Below, in pieces: positions 24,165 through 31,129 of a stretch of DNA of 33,280 nt. The notes beneath the pieces are model-generated. The model made no database searches. It was given only the letters and a program-made list of their open reading frames with translations, and had not been told where the DNA came from. The DNA comes from Deltaproteobacteria bacterium. Its GTDB lineage: Bacteria; Desulfobacterota; Desulfobulbia; Desulfobulbales; Desulfocapsaceae. Positions within the stretch are counted from its first letter, which is position 1. Every line of letters starts with the position of its first letter. The translations under genes were made by a program, and so were the position numbers. Where the stretch lies: contig PDQP01000019.1 in assembly GCA_002747805.1 (NCBI GenBank), positions 1 to 33,280 on the forward strand, in the 5' to 3' direction.

Positions 24165-24237
24165 GTTCTGCATTCCCCGTGAATGCAGGGCAGAAAGGGT
24201 GCTGCCCGCCTGCGGCCGGTTCGTGGAATTGCGGGCA
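24165..24237 (+). promoter_or_regulatory. Structured 5' leader with overlapping hairpins upstream of the precursors
   Basis: Three hairpins lie in series. A has CTGCATTC / GAATGCAG (24168-24188, 8 perfect pairs, extendable with G-U pairs). B has GGGCAG / CTGCCC (24188-24207). C has TGCCCGC / GCGGGCA (24203-24237, 7 pairs). B shares bases with both A and C, so folding A plus C and folding B are alternatives. C ends ~19 bases before the ribosome site AAGGAGA (24256-24262). This layout is what an attenuator or translational switch would look like, but no known riboswitch was recognised. Confidence 0.35.
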
Positions 24238-24267
24238 TTACCGGAAAAACATTATAAGGAGAATATT

Positions 24268-24612
24268 ATGCTGGAAGCCAGGAAAGAACGTGAATTTAAG
24301 GTAGTCAAGAAGGCGTTTGAAGATGCGGATTTTCGGGCAAAGTTGCTTTCCGGTGGTGATGCCAAGGCTCTGATTGAAGAGACTGCCGGCATTAAGTTCC
24401 CGGACGGAATGAAGGTTGAGGTGATTGAGGAAAAACCCGATACCATGGTTTTTGTACTGCCACGGGATATCAGCAATGAGGTACGGCTTGAGGGCGCTCT
24501 CTCCGATGAGGATCTTGAAAACGTTGCCGGCGGCAAGGGGGATAACTTTACTTGTAATAAGGCATCGGGAGGACATAATACACAAAGTATACACGAGATA
24601 ACAGGATATTAA
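24268..24612 (+). CDS. Lanthipeptide precursor 1 with NHLP leader
   Basis: A 114-residue precursor. Residues 1-89 are a nitrile-hydratase-alpha-like leader: FRAKLLSGGDAKALIEETAG, FPDGMKVEVIEEKPDTMVFV, then LSDEDLENVAGG, ending in the double-glycine cleavage site (88-89). The 25-residue core begins Lys90 and has one Cys (C96), with Thr/Ser at 95, 100, 105, 107 and 112. It includes TCNKASGGHNT, so only one thioether ring can form; C96 to S100 or T105 are the best candidates. LanM should dehydrate and cyclise it, and the C39 exporter should cut after GG. The track start at 24154 is wrong: ATG 24268 has AAGGAGA at five bases and aligns with both paralogues. It carries one extra Gly (SGGD) compared with the other leaders. 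Confidence 0.92.
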   Translation: MLEARKEREFKVVKKAFEDADFRAKLLSGGDAKALIEETAGIKFPDGMKVEVIEEKPDTMVFVLPRDISNEVRLEGALSDEDLENVAGGKGDNFTCNKASGGHNTQSIHEITGY

Positions 24613-24643
24613 TACGTAATGTCGGGAACGGGAGAGATATATG

Positions 24644-24973
24644 ATGCCGGAAACCAGAAAAGATCGGGAAATCAGGGTTATTTCAAAAGCCCTTGAAGAT
24701 GCCGGATTTCGGGCAGGACTGCTCTCCGGTGATGCCAAAACCCTGATTGAGGAGGCCGCCGGCATCAAGTTCCCGGACAAAATGAGGATTGAGGTGGTTG
24801 AGGAACAACCGGGTACTGTGGTTTTTGTTCTGCCGAGGGATGTCAGTAACGAAATCCGGCTTGAGGGCACCTTATCCGATGAAGACCTCGAAAACGTTGC
24901 CGGCGGTAAGAATGACACCTACAACTGTTCAGGGGCAACCGGGGGGCATAATACTCACATCGTTCACCGTTGA
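24644..24973 (+). CDS. Lanthipeptide precursor 2 with NHLP leader
   Basis: A 109-residue paralogue of precursor 1. Leader residues 1-88 contain FRAGLLSGDAKTLIEEAAG, MRIEVVEEQPGTVVFVLPRD and LSDEDLENVAGG. The 21-residue core starts with Lys89, contains one Cys (C95) and reads TYNCSGATGGHNTH in its centre, with Ser/Thr at 92, 96, 99 and 104. Relative to Cys, the +4 (Thr99) and +9 (Thr104) hydroxyl residues match those of precursor 1 exactly. Two ATGs are in tandem; 24644 aligns with the paralogues (MPETRKDRE against MLEARKERE) and has GGAGAG seven bases upstream. The gene follows precursor 1 by 31 bases. Confidence 0.9.
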   Translation: MPETRKDREIRVISKALEDAGFRAGLLSGDAKTLIEEAAGIKFPDKMRIEVVEEQPGTVVFVLPRDVSNEIRLEGTLSDEDLENVAGGKNDTYNCSGATGGHNTHIVHR

Positions 24974-24983
24974 AGGCGTTAAC

Positions 24984-25000
24984 CCCCGCAGTTGGCGGGG
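24984..25000 (+). promoter_or_regulatory. GC-rich hairpin between precursors 2 and 3
   Basis: Perfect arms CCCCGC / GCGGGG around a five-base loop lie 11 bases after the precursor 2 stop. No long T-run follows (ATTGTGTTT), so it may act as a weak terminator or a 3'-end stabiliser that changes the ratio of the precursors rather than a full stop. Confidence 0.35.
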
Positions 25001-25055
25001 ATTGTGTTTGACGATGTTATGCCGAATCGGCAAATTTTAACAGGAGGAGAAACGA

Positions 25056-25403
25056 ATGCAGGAAGCCAGAAAGGAGCGTGAGTTTAAGGTTATAAAAAGG
25101 GCCTTTGAGGATGCCGATTTTCGGAACAAACTGCTCTCCGGTGATGCCAAGAGCCTGATTGAGGAGACTGCCGGAGTAGAGTTTCCCGCCGGGATGAAGG
25201 TTGAGGTTATCGAGGAGAAACCCGATACCATGATTTTTGTTCTGCCGCGTGATATTGGCAGTGAGGTCAGCCTGACCGGACAGCTCTCGGACGAAGAGCT
25301 TGAAGAGGTTGCCGGCGGTAAGGGGGGAATTTACGGGGACATCTCCTGTAGTATGCAAAAGGGCGGTGCCGCGGTTAATACTCACTCCAATATCGATGTT
25401 TAA
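25056..25403 (+). CDS. Lanthipeptide precursor 3 with NHLP leader
   Basis: A 115-residue paralogue. The leader (1-88) is close to that of precursor 1 (FRNKLLSGDAKSLIEETAG, MKVEVIEEKPDTMIFV) and ends ELEEVAGG. The 27-residue core starts Lys89 and has one Cys (C98) in ISCSMQKGGAAVNTHSN, with Ser/Thr at 97, 99, 109 and 111. The invariant Asn-Thr pair lies 11 residues after Cys, against 9 in the other two, so a ring closed on that Thr would be two residues larger. AGGAGG lies eight bases before the ATG, the strongest ribosome site of the three. The TAA stop lies inside the left arm of the following inverted repeat, so the native C-terminus may have been set by that element. Confidence 0.91.
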   Translation: MQEARKEREFKVIKRAFEDADFRNKLLSGDAKSLIEETAGVEFPAGMKVEVIEEKPDTMIFVLPRDIGSEVSLTGQLSDEELEEVAGGKGGIYGDISCSMQKGGAAVNTHSNIDV

Positions 25404-25555
25404 GAAGGCTTTGAATAACCACCTGCGTACGTCGATTCCTGCGTTGTTCCGGTACTCAAAATCCTCATGTACTCCGTGTACACTGCGGTTTCCGGGTGCC
25501 GGACGCCTTGGACTCGACACTACTCGGCAGGTTCTGCAAAGCCTTCTTTAAGTGT
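25399..25555. repeat. Long imperfect inverted-repeat (MITE/REP-like) element
   Basis: The ends carry AAGAAGGCTTTG (from 25402) and CAAAGCCTTCTT (to ~25548), a 12-base perfect inverted match. Partial pairing continues inward (AACC...CCTGC, GTCGA, TCC, CCGG...AC) to a central hairpin TGTAC-TCCGT-GTACA (25468-25482). The whole ~155 bases could fold as one long imperfect stem in RNA. It contains no convincing gene. It resembles the non-coding palindromic elements scattered in many proteobacterial genomes, but no second copy exists in this window. It separates the precursors from the GNAT and LanM genes, and the rest of the gap to 25625 holds only a small GATGC/GCATC hairpin (25572-25587). Confidence 0.6.
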
Positions 25556-25625
25556 TTAATCTGCCTTTTTTGATGCGGGTAAGCATCTGCCGGCAAGGGG
25601 CAGTCCCTCTCAAAAATACGGAAAA

Positions 25626-26525
25626 ATGCGGGTTGACAGGGATAATTTACATAAATTTCGCCACCTTACCTTTCCGGCCTATGCCGATTTTTTTGTCGGC
25701 AAGGGAAGGGGAACATCGGCGGTCGGAATTGGTCTTTTATCCCCCGGCGGAAAGCCTGCCGCCTTGATGCTGGCTACCCTGCAGGATCGGCACGGCGTGA
25801 TGCCGATGATGAATGTCTCCTCGTTTTATGTTGCCCCAGAGTTCCGCAGGCAAGGATACGGTACCGAACTGCTGCAACAGACCCGACATAAAGCCCGGAA
25901 GCTGGGCATGATGCAGCTCAACTTCTACTATATGACCGGCAGTGCCGGCGGAGAAGAAATTGAAAACATGCTTCTTGCCGCCGGTTGCAAGGGGCCGGTA
26001 ACCCGGATGGTGGTCGGAAAGAGAAAGGGGAGGTTTGAACCGCCGTGGTTAAACATGTTTCCCTTTCCCGCAAGCTGCCGCAGTTTTCCCTGGCGGGAGC
26101 TTACCCCTGCCGACCGTCAGTATCTGGTCGATATTCAGCGGCGGGAACGCCCCTTTCCCGATTATCTCTGGCCTTTCAAGGATAATTTTCAAGAGACCGA
26201 ACCGATAAACAGTCTCGGTCTGAAAAAAAACGGTCGGGTGATCGGCTGGCTGCTTACCCATCGTCTTGATGCCGTAACCATCCGTTATTCCAATATCTGC
26301 CTTCATCGGGATCATCAGGGCTTTGGTCTGGCTCTGCCTCTGCTCTCCGAATCCATAGTCAGGCATAATCTTTATCATCGGGACATTCCCCGAGCAATAT
26401 TCAGCATTTTTACCCCCAACAAAATTATGCTTAAATTTGCCAAAAAGATTCTGATGCCGTATATGACCGAGATGAAGGAGTCAAGGGTGGTTTATTTTGA
26501 CCATATCCGGCATGAGGCGGGGTGA
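25626..26525 (+). CDS. Two-domain GNAT acetyltransferase of the lanthipeptide locus
   Basis: A 299-residue protein with two GNAT folds. The first (~residues 1-140) has SSFYVAPEFRRQGYGTELLQ, an intact acetyl-CoA loop (R-R-Q-G-Y-G). The second (~150-299) has SNICLHRDHQGFGLALPLLS, an altered Q-G-F-G loop, so it may or may not bind the cofactor. Its stop overlaps the LanM start by one base (TGATG), so it should be made together with LanM. Likely roles are acylation of the peptide (every core begins with Lys) or of another small substrate, or self-protection; none is proven. The ATG at 25626 lacks a good ribosome site. The tandem GNAT plan resembles mycothiol-synthase-like architectures, but that function is not supported by context. 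Confidence 0.85.
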   Translation: MRVDRDNLHKFRHLTFPAYADFFVGKGRGTSAVGIGLLSPGGKPAALMLATLQDRHGVMPMMNVSSFYVAPEFRRQGYGTELLQQTRHKARKLGMMQLNFYYMTGSAGGEEIENMLLAAGCKGPVTRMVVGKRKGRFEPPWLNMFPFPASCRSFPWRELTPADRQYLVDIQRRERPFPDYLWPFKDNFQETEPINSLGLKKNGRVIGWLLTHRLDAVTIRYSNICLHRDHQGFGLALPLLSESIVRHNLYHRDIPRAIFSIFTPNKIMLKFAKKILMPYMTEMKESRVVYFDHIRHEAG

Positions 26526-29500
26526 TGGTCTTTAGCCGCCGGGAACTCGGCGTCCTCGCCGCCCGTTCCGCCCCTCTTTATGAACGGCCTGCCGGAAGCG
26601 GGCAAAATTCCGTCCTGCCGGATAAATTACCTGCTCCGGTAGCAACACCGGAGCAGCTTCAGGCGCCTTGGCTTGGTTGTCTTGCCGCCGCCCTCGATTA
26701 TCTGTTAAGCCGCCCCCGAACCGGTGATGACGACGGCGATGACGACCTGTTTGACCGCGATAACCCGCTCCCTTTTGAGGAGATTACCGGCGATTTTGCC
26801 CGTTGGGCGGCCGCCGAACTTGCCCGCCGCGGCGGTCAGGGGTTGATGTTGTTGTCGCCGTCTGCACGGCTTGCCATGCAGCGTCATCTCCATCAACACA
26901 TCAATCGGTTGACGGCCGGGGTTCTGTTCCATGAATTTTCCCTGTACAAGGCGTTTGAACGGGTTTACAGCCCCTTCTCCTTTACCTATGCCAACCTTTC
27001 CGGCAGTCATTATCAGCGTTTTGTCAATTCGATGCGGGCAGGAAAGCTCAAGGATTTCTTTGTTGAATATGCGGTTCTGGCAAGGCTGCTTGGCACCCTG
27101 TTGCATAACCGGTTATCGGCAAAGGAGCTTTTTTTGGCACGGTTGCTTCGTGATAAACCTGAAATTGAGGCACTTGCCGGTACGTCCCTTGAATCCGTAA
27201 CCGGGCTTGATGATACCCTTTCCGACCCGCATAATGGGGGACAGCAGGTAACGGCAGTCTATTTTGGCGATAGAGCGGTTATTTACAAGCCCCGTCCGGT
27301 GGAAATGGAGGCCGCCTACAACTCTTTTCTTGAGTGGTTCAACCGTAAATCTTCCGCCCCGTTACGCCGCATCACCGTCTTGGCAAAAGAGGGATACGGC
27401 TGGGTGGAAGCGGTAAAACATCAGCCTTGTAAAAATGATGAGGAGGTGCGGCAATTTTTCCGTAACAGCGGTGTTCAGCTCGCCCTGCTGCATCTTTTAT
27501 GCGGCATCGATGCCCACCATGAAAATATTATTGCCGACGGCATTCACCCCGTTCATGTTGATCTTGAGGCATTGATGCAGCCGCAGGGAAAAATATACGG
27601 CACGGGAGAGAGTGCCTCTTGTCTTGCGAGCGGTATCCTTGATGATTCGGTACTGCGTACCGGCTTGCTGCCGTTTATGGAGACCGGGGGCAATGTCTCC
27701 TACGATATAAGCGGATTGTCTTCCTTGCGGGACTTTTTACGGATTGATTTTCTGCAGGAAGAATGGCAGGAGATAAATACGGATGATATGCGACCGGTTC
27801 AAGTTAAAAAACCGTCATCGGAACAACGGTATAATCTGCCGAAATTAAACGGGGAGGAGGTCTGCCCCGGTCTTTTTACGGAGGAGATTATTGCCGGTTT
27901 CCGCAGTGCTTATCAACTGTTGCAAAATAACCGCAGCACTCTGCTTGACAGAAAGGAGAGTCCCCTGAACGTTTTTTGCGGAAAACGCAGCCGCTATGTT
28001 TTTCGTTCAACCCGTTTTTACTATGCCCTGCAAAAAGAATCCCGGCAGGCAAAATATCTTCGCGACGGTCTTGAACGAAGCCTGTTGCTCGAAAAGTTGG
28101 CACGGGCATTTAACGCTGCGGAAAACGAGGAGTTTTATCCGGTATTGTCATGGGAACACCGGGCTTTGGAAAATCTGGATATTCCCTATTTTTTGACCAA
28201 TACCGAAGAGACGGCTCTTTATCTCGATGCCCACAATCGGGTGCCGCATCTTTTCCGCCGCTCGGCTATGGGCGAGGCAAGGAAACGGCTGACCGGTTTT
28301 TCGGCAGAGGAGTGTAACAGGCAGTGCGGCTATATTCGGGCATCCTTTCTTTGTGCCGGCAGCGGCGGTTCGCATATCGGTCAAAATGCGCGGCAAGGCG
28401 ATGCGGTTCCGGTAAACAACGACCGGGAAATATCTTTCCGTGAAGAGAAATGCCTGCTTCATGCCGAGGCAATTGGCAGACATATTGCGAAAATGGCGCT
28501 GTATGGAGCCGATGGAAGTGTAAGCTGGCTCGGTCCGGTTTATTCGGAACGCTATCAATGTTTCAGGTTTGGCACCCTGCCTGCCGGTATATACAGCGGC
28601 ATCTCCGGGCTTTTGCTCCTTTACGCTGCCCTGGAAACCGTGTCGGCAGACCGGCTTTTTTCCTCTCTGACCGATAAAATCGGTGCCACCCTTGAAAAAT
28701 ACGGGAACTTTTTACTGGAAAATCCGCAAAAAAAAGAGAGTATCGGGGGGATAAGCGGCATAGGTTCCATTCTGTATGCCCTTACCAAGGCATATTCTTT
28801 GACCGGCAGGCAGGAGATGTTACGCCGTGCCTCAATGTTTGCGGCGGTCATTACTCCCGAACGAATCGCCGCCGATACCTCTTCGGATATTATTGGCGGG
28901 GCGGCGGGTGCCTTGTCGGCACTCATCTCCTACCTGCAGGCCGGCGGGGATAAAAAGGCTCTTGACATGGCGTCTCTTTGCGGCGAGCATCTTCTGCGGC
29001 GGCGGATAGTCGACAAAAACGGAAATTCCTGGCGGGCTTTTGCCGATTCGCCGCCCTGTTCGGGGTTTTCCCACGGAGCTTCAGGGGTGATTTATGCCCT
29101 TGCCCGATTAAATGCGCTGCGACCGTTGCCGGGTGCAGATGAAGCCGTTGCCGCCGGACTTGCCTTTGAGCGGTCTCTTTTTGATGCCGAAGAGCAAAAC
29201 TGGTGGGATGACGAAAACCGGGTCTTGATTGGTTCAACCTGGTGCCATGGGGCACCGGGCATAGGGCTTGCGAGAAGCGGTCTGCTTGAATTTTACCCTG
29301 ACAGGGAGATAGAGTCCGAGATGGAGAGGGCGATGACTGTCTGCCGGCAATACGATATTCGTGTCAATGACCATCTCTGCTGCGGCAATTTGGGTGTCGC
29401 CGACTGCCTGCTAACCGCCGGAATGCGTGCCTCTCGTCGGGACTGGATTGACCATGCCCGCAGGATTGCCGCCATGGTACCGGAAAGAGCCGAGGAACGC

Positions 29501-29635
29501 GGTGAATTTTCCTTTTCTGCCGGAAAAGCCTCCGTTTATCCGCTTACTTTTTTTCAAGGGTACCCGGGTATGGCCTACCAACTGCTGCGTTTTACGCGGC
29601 CGGATGTTATTGCTTCCGTGCTGCTGCTTGATTGA
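26525..29635 (+). CDS. lanM: Class II lanthipeptide synthetase LanM, ProcM-like CCG type
   Basis: A 1036-residue bifunctional enzyme that phosphorylates and eliminates Ser/Thr in the core, then adds Cys to make (methyl)lanthionine. The dehydratase domain (~150-640) has YKPR (K255), GIDAHHENI (D329, H331, N334) and HVDLEAL (D346), with the same spacing as the CylM active site. The LanC-like cyclase (~690-1036) has GFSHGASGV, WCHGAPG (C907) and HLCCGNLG (C952, C953). Three Cys zinc ligands (Cys and Cys-Cys-Gly) are the mark of ProcM-like enzymes known for handling several substrates, which suits three precursors. The track begins at GTG 26522; ATG 26525, overlapping the GNAT stop and with GAGG seven bases upstream, is preferred. 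Both domains look intact. Confidence 0.96.
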   Translation: MVFSRRELGVLAARSAPLYERPAGSGQNSVLPDKLPAPVATPEQLQAPWLGCLAAALDYLLSRPRTGDDDGDDDLFDRDNPLPFEEITGDFARWAAAELARRGGQGLMLLSPSARLAMQRHLHQHINRLTAGVLFHEFSLYKAFERVYSPFSFTYANLSGSHYQRFVNSMRAGKLKDFFVEYAVLARLLGTLLHNRLSAKELFLARLLRDKPEIEALAGTSLESVTGLDDTLSDPHNGGQQVTAVYFGDRAVIYKPRPVEMEAAYNSFLEWFNRKSSAPLRRITVLAKEGYGWVEAVKHQPCKNDEEVRQFFRNSGVQLALLHLLCGIDAHHENIIADGIHPVHVDLEALMQPQGKIYGTGESASCLASGILDDSVLRTGLLPFMETGGNVSYDISGLSSLRDFLRIDFLQEEWQEINTDDMRPVQVKKPSSEQRYNLPKLNGEEVCPGLFTEEIIAGFRSAYQLLQNNRSTLLDRKESPLNVFCGKRSRYVFRSTRFYYALQKESRQAKYLRDGLERSLLLEKLARAFNAAENEEFYPVLSWEHRALENLDIPYFLTNTEETALYLDAHNRVPHLFRRSAMGEARKRLTGFSAEECNRQCGYIRASFLCAGSGGSHIGQNARQGDAVPVNNDREISFREEKCLLHAEAIGRHIAKMALYGADGSVSWLGPVYSERYQCFRFGTLPAGIYSGISGLLLLYAALETVSADRLFSSLTDKIGATLEKYGNFLLENPQKKESIGGISGIGSILYALTKAYSLTGRQEMLRRASMFAAVITPERIAADTSSDIIGGAAGALSALISYLQAGGDKKALDMASLCGEHLLRRRIVDKNGNSWRAFADSPPCSGFSHGASGVIYALARLNALRPLPGADEAVAAGLAFERSLFDAEEQNWWDDENRVLIGSTWCHGAPGIGLARSGLLEFYPDREIESEMERAMTVCRQYDIRVNDHLCCGNLGVADCLLTAGMRASRRDWIDHARRIAAMVPERAEERGEFSFSAGKASVYPLTFFQGYPGMAYQLLRFTRPDVIASVLLLD

Positions 29636-29793
29636 TTTGTATTGGTTAATCATGTCATGAAAAAATGTCAGTTGTCCAGCCTGCTATTTTGCGGCTTTTT
29701 TGAAAAACAGGTGGTAAAATTTCAGCAGTTCTGATTGAATTAAATTGTTGCAGCTTTTTGTGATAGATGAAAAATTTAACGGGAGAAAATATC

Positions 29794-30939
29794 ATGGGGC
29801 AAGATGAGTTTACCGAAGTAACTAACCAATCCTGGTTTAGTCGGTTAGGTGGTGCCGTCAAGGGGATTTTGGTTGGTCTTGTTTTATTTTTGATTGCATT
29901 CCCGCTGCTTTTCTGGAACGAGGGAAGATCGGTAAAAAGGCATAAAACCCTGCAAGAGGGGAGCGGCATTGTCATTTCAGTACCAAGTGAAAAGGTTGAC
30001 TCTGCTAACGAGGGAGACTTGGTTCACTTAAGCGGTCTTGCAACCACCAAGGAGACCCTGAGCGATCCGGTTTTTGGCATCTCGGCCAATGCCATTAAGC
30101 TGAAGCGAAAGGCTGAAATGTATCAGTGGGAAGAGAAAACCTCATCTACAGAGGAGACTAAACTTGGCGGCGGCACCGAGACCAAAACCACTTATTCATA
30201 TAATAAGGTATGGAGTTCCTGGCTTATCAATTCATCTAATTTCAAAAGAACCTCCGGCCATGAAAATCCCAAGACCATGCCTTATGAATCAAAGGAATTG
30301 GTTGCCGAACATGTAACCCTGGGGGCCTTTCGGCTGCCGCAGTCCATTGTCTCAAAAATATCGGGTTTTGCTCCCTTAACCATAGCCGAATCAGCACCTC
30401 TTCCAAACATACAGTCCGCAAAAGTCCAGCGGATGGAGAAAGGCTACTATCTTGGCAATGATATAAATCATCCTGAAATAGGTGATATGCGTATATCGTT
30501 TCAGGTGCTTAAACCTATGGATACCAGTGTTGTTGCCCAGCAGATAAAAGACAGCCTTGAGCCTTATCAAAGCAGTCAGGGCGGCTCCATTGAGCTGGTG
30601 GCATCTGGAATTGTAAGCAGCGGGGCGATGTTTGAAAAAGCCGAACAGGACAATGTGATAATGACCTGGCTGATTCGTTTGGGCGGCTTTATTCTGATGT
30701 TTGCCGGGCTAAAAATGGCCTTGAATCTGCTTTCGGTACTGGCTGATGTGGTGCCGTTATTCGGTAATATTGTGGCCGCGGGAACAGGTATTATTACTTT
30801 CCTGATAACCGGCCTGTTATCCTTAATAACCATTGCCATTGCATGGTTGGTATATAGACCTTTGATAGGTATTACCTTGCTTGCCGCTGCAATCGGCTTT
30901 GGCATTCTTGGTTTTACCAAACTAAGGGCGGCAAAATAA
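29794..30939 (+). CDS. TMEM43-family membrane protein
   Basis: A 381-residue protein of the TMEM43/LUMA family (once DUF1625). The N-terminal TM segment VKGILVGLVLFLIAFPLLFWNEGRSVKRHKTLQEG contains the family hallmark FWNEGR. A large ~240-residue domain between membrane segments follows, and three or more TM helices lie at the C-terminus (IRLGGFILMFAGLKMAL, LFGNIVAAGTGIITFLITGLLSLITIAIAWLVY, LLAAAIGFGILGF). The bacterial function is unknown. I start at ATG 29794 because GGGAG lies eight bases upstream; the track ATG at 29767 has none. It lies ~160 bases after lanM on the same strand, without a clear terminator, so a link to the cluster (for example membrane protection) is possible but unsupported. 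Confidence 0.85.
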   Translation: MGQDEFTEVTNQSWFSRLGGAVKGILVGLVLFLIAFPLLFWNEGRSVKRHKTLQEGSGIVISVPSEKVDSANEGDLVHLSGLATTKETLSDPVFGISANAIKLKRKAEMYQWEEKTSSTEETKLGGGTETKTTYSYNKVWSSWLINSSNFKRTSGHENPKTMPYESKELVAEHVTLGAFRLPQSIVSKISGFAPLTIAESAPLPNIQSAKVQRMEKGYYLGNDINHPEIGDMRISFQVLKPMDTSVVAQQIKDSLEPYQSSQGGSIELVASGIVSSGAMFEKAEQDNVIMTWLIRLGGFILMFAGLKMALNLLSVLADVVPLFGNIVAAGTGIITFLITGLLSLITIAIAWLVYRPLIGITLLAAAIGFGILGFTKLRAAK

Positions 30940-31129
30940 ATAATGACAGCCGGTTACTTTTTACGGGTTGCTCACAAGATAACTGCTTGGTCAGGGAAAA
31001 TCGTGTCTACGTTACTTTTTCGCTGAATAGTTATCAAATATATTGTATGTTTAGCATCCTGTTGTCGTGGGGACTTTTTTATTCATGGGTTATGTTGTTG
31101 TTTTACCGTCTTTTGTTGCTTAGATTATA

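Noticed and set aside
24154-24267. Longer N-terminus for precursor 1 as given in the ORF track
   Set aside because: The extra residues do not align with the other two leaders, overlap the hairpin-rich leader, and have no ribosome site, whereas ATG 24268 has AAGGAGA.
24268-25403. Precursors as nitrile hydratase subunits or fragments
   Set aside because: Only the leader region resembles the alpha subunit; the metal-binding Cys cluster of nitrile hydratase is absent and each ends in VAGG plus a short core beside LanM.
25300-25551. 83-residue ORF running through the inverted-repeat element
   Set aside because: It overlaps the end of precursor 3 and follows the palindromic sequence; no ribosome site or recognised domain.
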